Notes under the pieces: generated by a model
Databases searched by the model: none
Seen by the model: only the letters and a program-made list of their open reading frames with translations
What the model was told of the DNA's origin: nothing
Shown here: piece by piece, positions 5,421 through 6,314 of the stretch
How positions within the stretch are numbered: the stretch's first letter is position 1
How the letters are laid out: each line of letters opens with the position of its first letter
Program-made: the position numbers and the translations under genes
Origin: Micavibrio_A sp035759665
GTDB taxonomy: Bacteria > Pseudomonadota > Alphaproteobacteria > Micavibrionales > Micavibrionaceae
Direction of reading: 5' to 3'
Length of the DNA stretch: 6,314 nt
NCBI GenBank assembly: GCA_035759665.1
Contig: DASTUM010000024.1
Coordinates: 1 to 6,314 of the forward strand

Positions 5421-5999
5421 ATGGAAGGATACAGAAATTCATATATCGAATGGGGCGTGGTAATTGCGGGCGTTGTTGTGGCGTGCGCGCTTTCTTTCGT
5501 CCTCCTGCAATTCGGAGCGGCGATCGGTTTGACGCAGATCGATTTCAACGCCAGCCCCGATGCCAACGTCACCCCCGGCGGCATATTGGGCACAGGGATA
5601 TGGCTGTTGTGGGTGCAGCTTGTGGCTTCGCTCACGGGCGGCTATCTTGCGGGCCGAATGCGCTCCCCCCTCACCGCCGCTTCCCAGCATGAACGCGATA
5701 TGCGCGACGGCGTCCACGGACTTCTGGTCTGGGCGACCTCAACGCTGGCAGTTGTGGTTGCGGCTTCCGTCGCCGCCGCTTTTGCGGGCCTGACCGATCC
5801 CGACCCCGTTCAGGATGCCGCAGTCGCGGCAGATGTAGCCGCAATGCGGGAAAATGTCGCCCTGATATTCGCCTTTGGGGCCGCGGCAACCTCGCTGGTC
5901 TCGGCGGTGGTATCTTGGTGGGCGGCAACCGCGGGCGGCGATCACCGCGACACGGCGGCCGACCATACCCGCTACTTCACCTTTCGGGTGATCCGCTGA
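5421..5999 (+). CDS. Four-helix membrane protein of the alphaproteobacterial 'PhnA-like' type
   Basis: The 192-residue protein has four predicted membrane helices at about 11-37, 54-76, 97-123 and 146-170, and a charged C-terminal tail. Recognisable family motifs are SYIEWGVVIAGVV (7-19), LSFVLLQFGAAIGL (24-37), GGYLAGRMRS (73-82) and RDGVHGLLVWATSTL (95-109). I recall these from uncharacterised alphaproteobacterial membrane proteins, sometimes labelled 'PhnA-like'. That label should not be taken to mean phosphonate metabolism; nothing here supports it. The ribosome site GAGGTG (5411-5416) overlaps the stop of the 24-codon gene. A strong terminator follows 10 bp after the stop. Function unknown. 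Confidence 0.85.
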   Translation: MEGYRNSYIEWGVVIAGVVVACALSFVLLQFGAAIGLTQIDFNASPDANVTPGGILGTGIWLLWVQLVASLTGGYLAGRMRSPLTAASQHERDMRDGVHGLLVWATSTLAVVVAASVAAAFAGLTDPDPVQDAAVAADVAAMRENVALIFAFGAAATSLVSAVVSWWAATAGGDHRDTAADHTRYFTFRVIR

Positions 6000-6008
6000 C
6001 CCTTAAAC

Positions 6009-6051
6009 AAAAAAGCCGCCCGGAAAGCTTTCACGCTCCGGGCGGCTTTTT
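6009..6051. terminator. Strong bidirectional Rho-independent terminator
   Basis: A perfect 15-bp stem (6010-6024 with 6037-6051) has a GC-rich core, GCCGCCCGGA/TCCGGGCGGC, and a 12-base loop. It is flanked by six A on the left and five T on the right, so it works in both directions. It lies between the stops of the convergent genes ending at 5999 and 6078 and can end both transcripts. Confidence 0.95.
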
Positions 6052-6077
6052 ATGACTTATAGCGAAAGTCCGGCGCT

Positions 6078-6257
6078 TTAAAAGCGGGCCTCGTTCTCCA
6101 TGGTCGCCATCATCAACGCCGTTTCCAGGTCGCGGAAAACAGGGGTGTCCATAATGGCATATAGATCATCCTTGCGTTTCCTTTTTTCGACACTCCGGAT
6201 TTGCTCCAGAAAGATCTGCAAACGCTGTTGATAGGTTTCCTGCCGTTCCTGCTTCAT
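6078..6257 (-). CDS. Small charged helical protein, function unknown
   Basis: This gene encodes 59 residues, mostly helical and highly charged. Residues 2-30 are rich in Gln, Glu, Arg and Lys and include a basic patch, EKRKRKDD. A more hydrophobic C-terminal part follows (YAIMDTPVFRDLETALMMAT). There is no signal peptide or membrane helix, so it is probably cytoplasmic. Two ATGs are adjacent, at 6260 and 6257. GAGGG at 6263-6267 is 2 bases from the first and 5 from the second, so I chose the second; the same 5-base spacing is seen at the RimK-like gene. The good ribosome site and the shared terminator beyond its stop support a real gene. I do not recognise a family. Confidence 0.65.
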   Translation of the reverse strand: MKQERQETYQQRLQIFLEQIRSVEKRKRKDDLYAIMDTPVFRDLETALMMATMENEARF

Positions 6258-6314
6258 CATATCCCTCTTTAATTAGGCTTCGGTTTTTACAACTCGGTTT
6301 AGAAAACCATCCCG

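Noticed and set aside
6074..6086. CGCTTT-A-AAAGCG palindrome over the stop of the small minus-strand gene
   Set aside because: Short, overlaps the stop codon and has no T-run; the strong terminator at 6009-6051 explains termination.

Overview
This window looks chromosomal and most probably alphaproteobacterial. The best evidence is the conserved neighbourhood in which rsmI is divergent from an LpoA-like penicillin-binding protein activator, with yraN next to rsmI. A second clue is a four-helix membrane protein with motifs I associate with alphaproteobacteria (sometimes labelled 'PhnA-like'). GC content is moderately high. I cannot name the genus. There are no rRNA, tRNA, CRISPR, phage or transposase genes.

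Left part, minus strand (1-1705): rsmI (16S rRNA 2'-O-methyltransferase), yraN (UPF0102 nuclease-fold protein) and the first 93 codons of a Tat-exported MBL-fold protein run leftwards as a probable operon. Between rsmI and yraN lies a non-coding element of about 157 bp made of nested inverted repeats. Plus strand (1745-3076): the LpoA-like lipoprotein gene starts only 39 bp from the rsmI start, so the two genes share a very compact divergent control region. It is followed 9 bp later by a 68-residue two-helix membrane protein.

Middle part: a RimK-family ATP-grasp ligase (minus, 3080-4120) converges on the small membrane protein gene with 3 bp between the stop codons. It diverges from a TetR-family regulator (plus, 4375-4989). 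The 254 bp between the two starts hold a perfect 7-2-7 palindrome that could be an operator, a consensus DnaA box, and weak promoter elements. The TetR stop codon overlaps the start of a 75-residue cysteine-rich lipoprotein gene, and a hairpin terminator follows.

Right part: a 24-codon gene for a single-helix microprotein with a good ribosome binding site lies 8 bp before the four-helix membrane protein gene. A strong bidirectional terminator then separates this pair from a convergent small gene encoding a charged helical protein of unknown function.

Most of the window is ordinary chromosomal housekeeping and envelope biology. The least explained items are the nested repeat, the TetR/RimK-like/cysteine-rich-lipoprotein cluster, and the microprotein-membrane protein pair. 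I see no clear evidence for a wholly new system.
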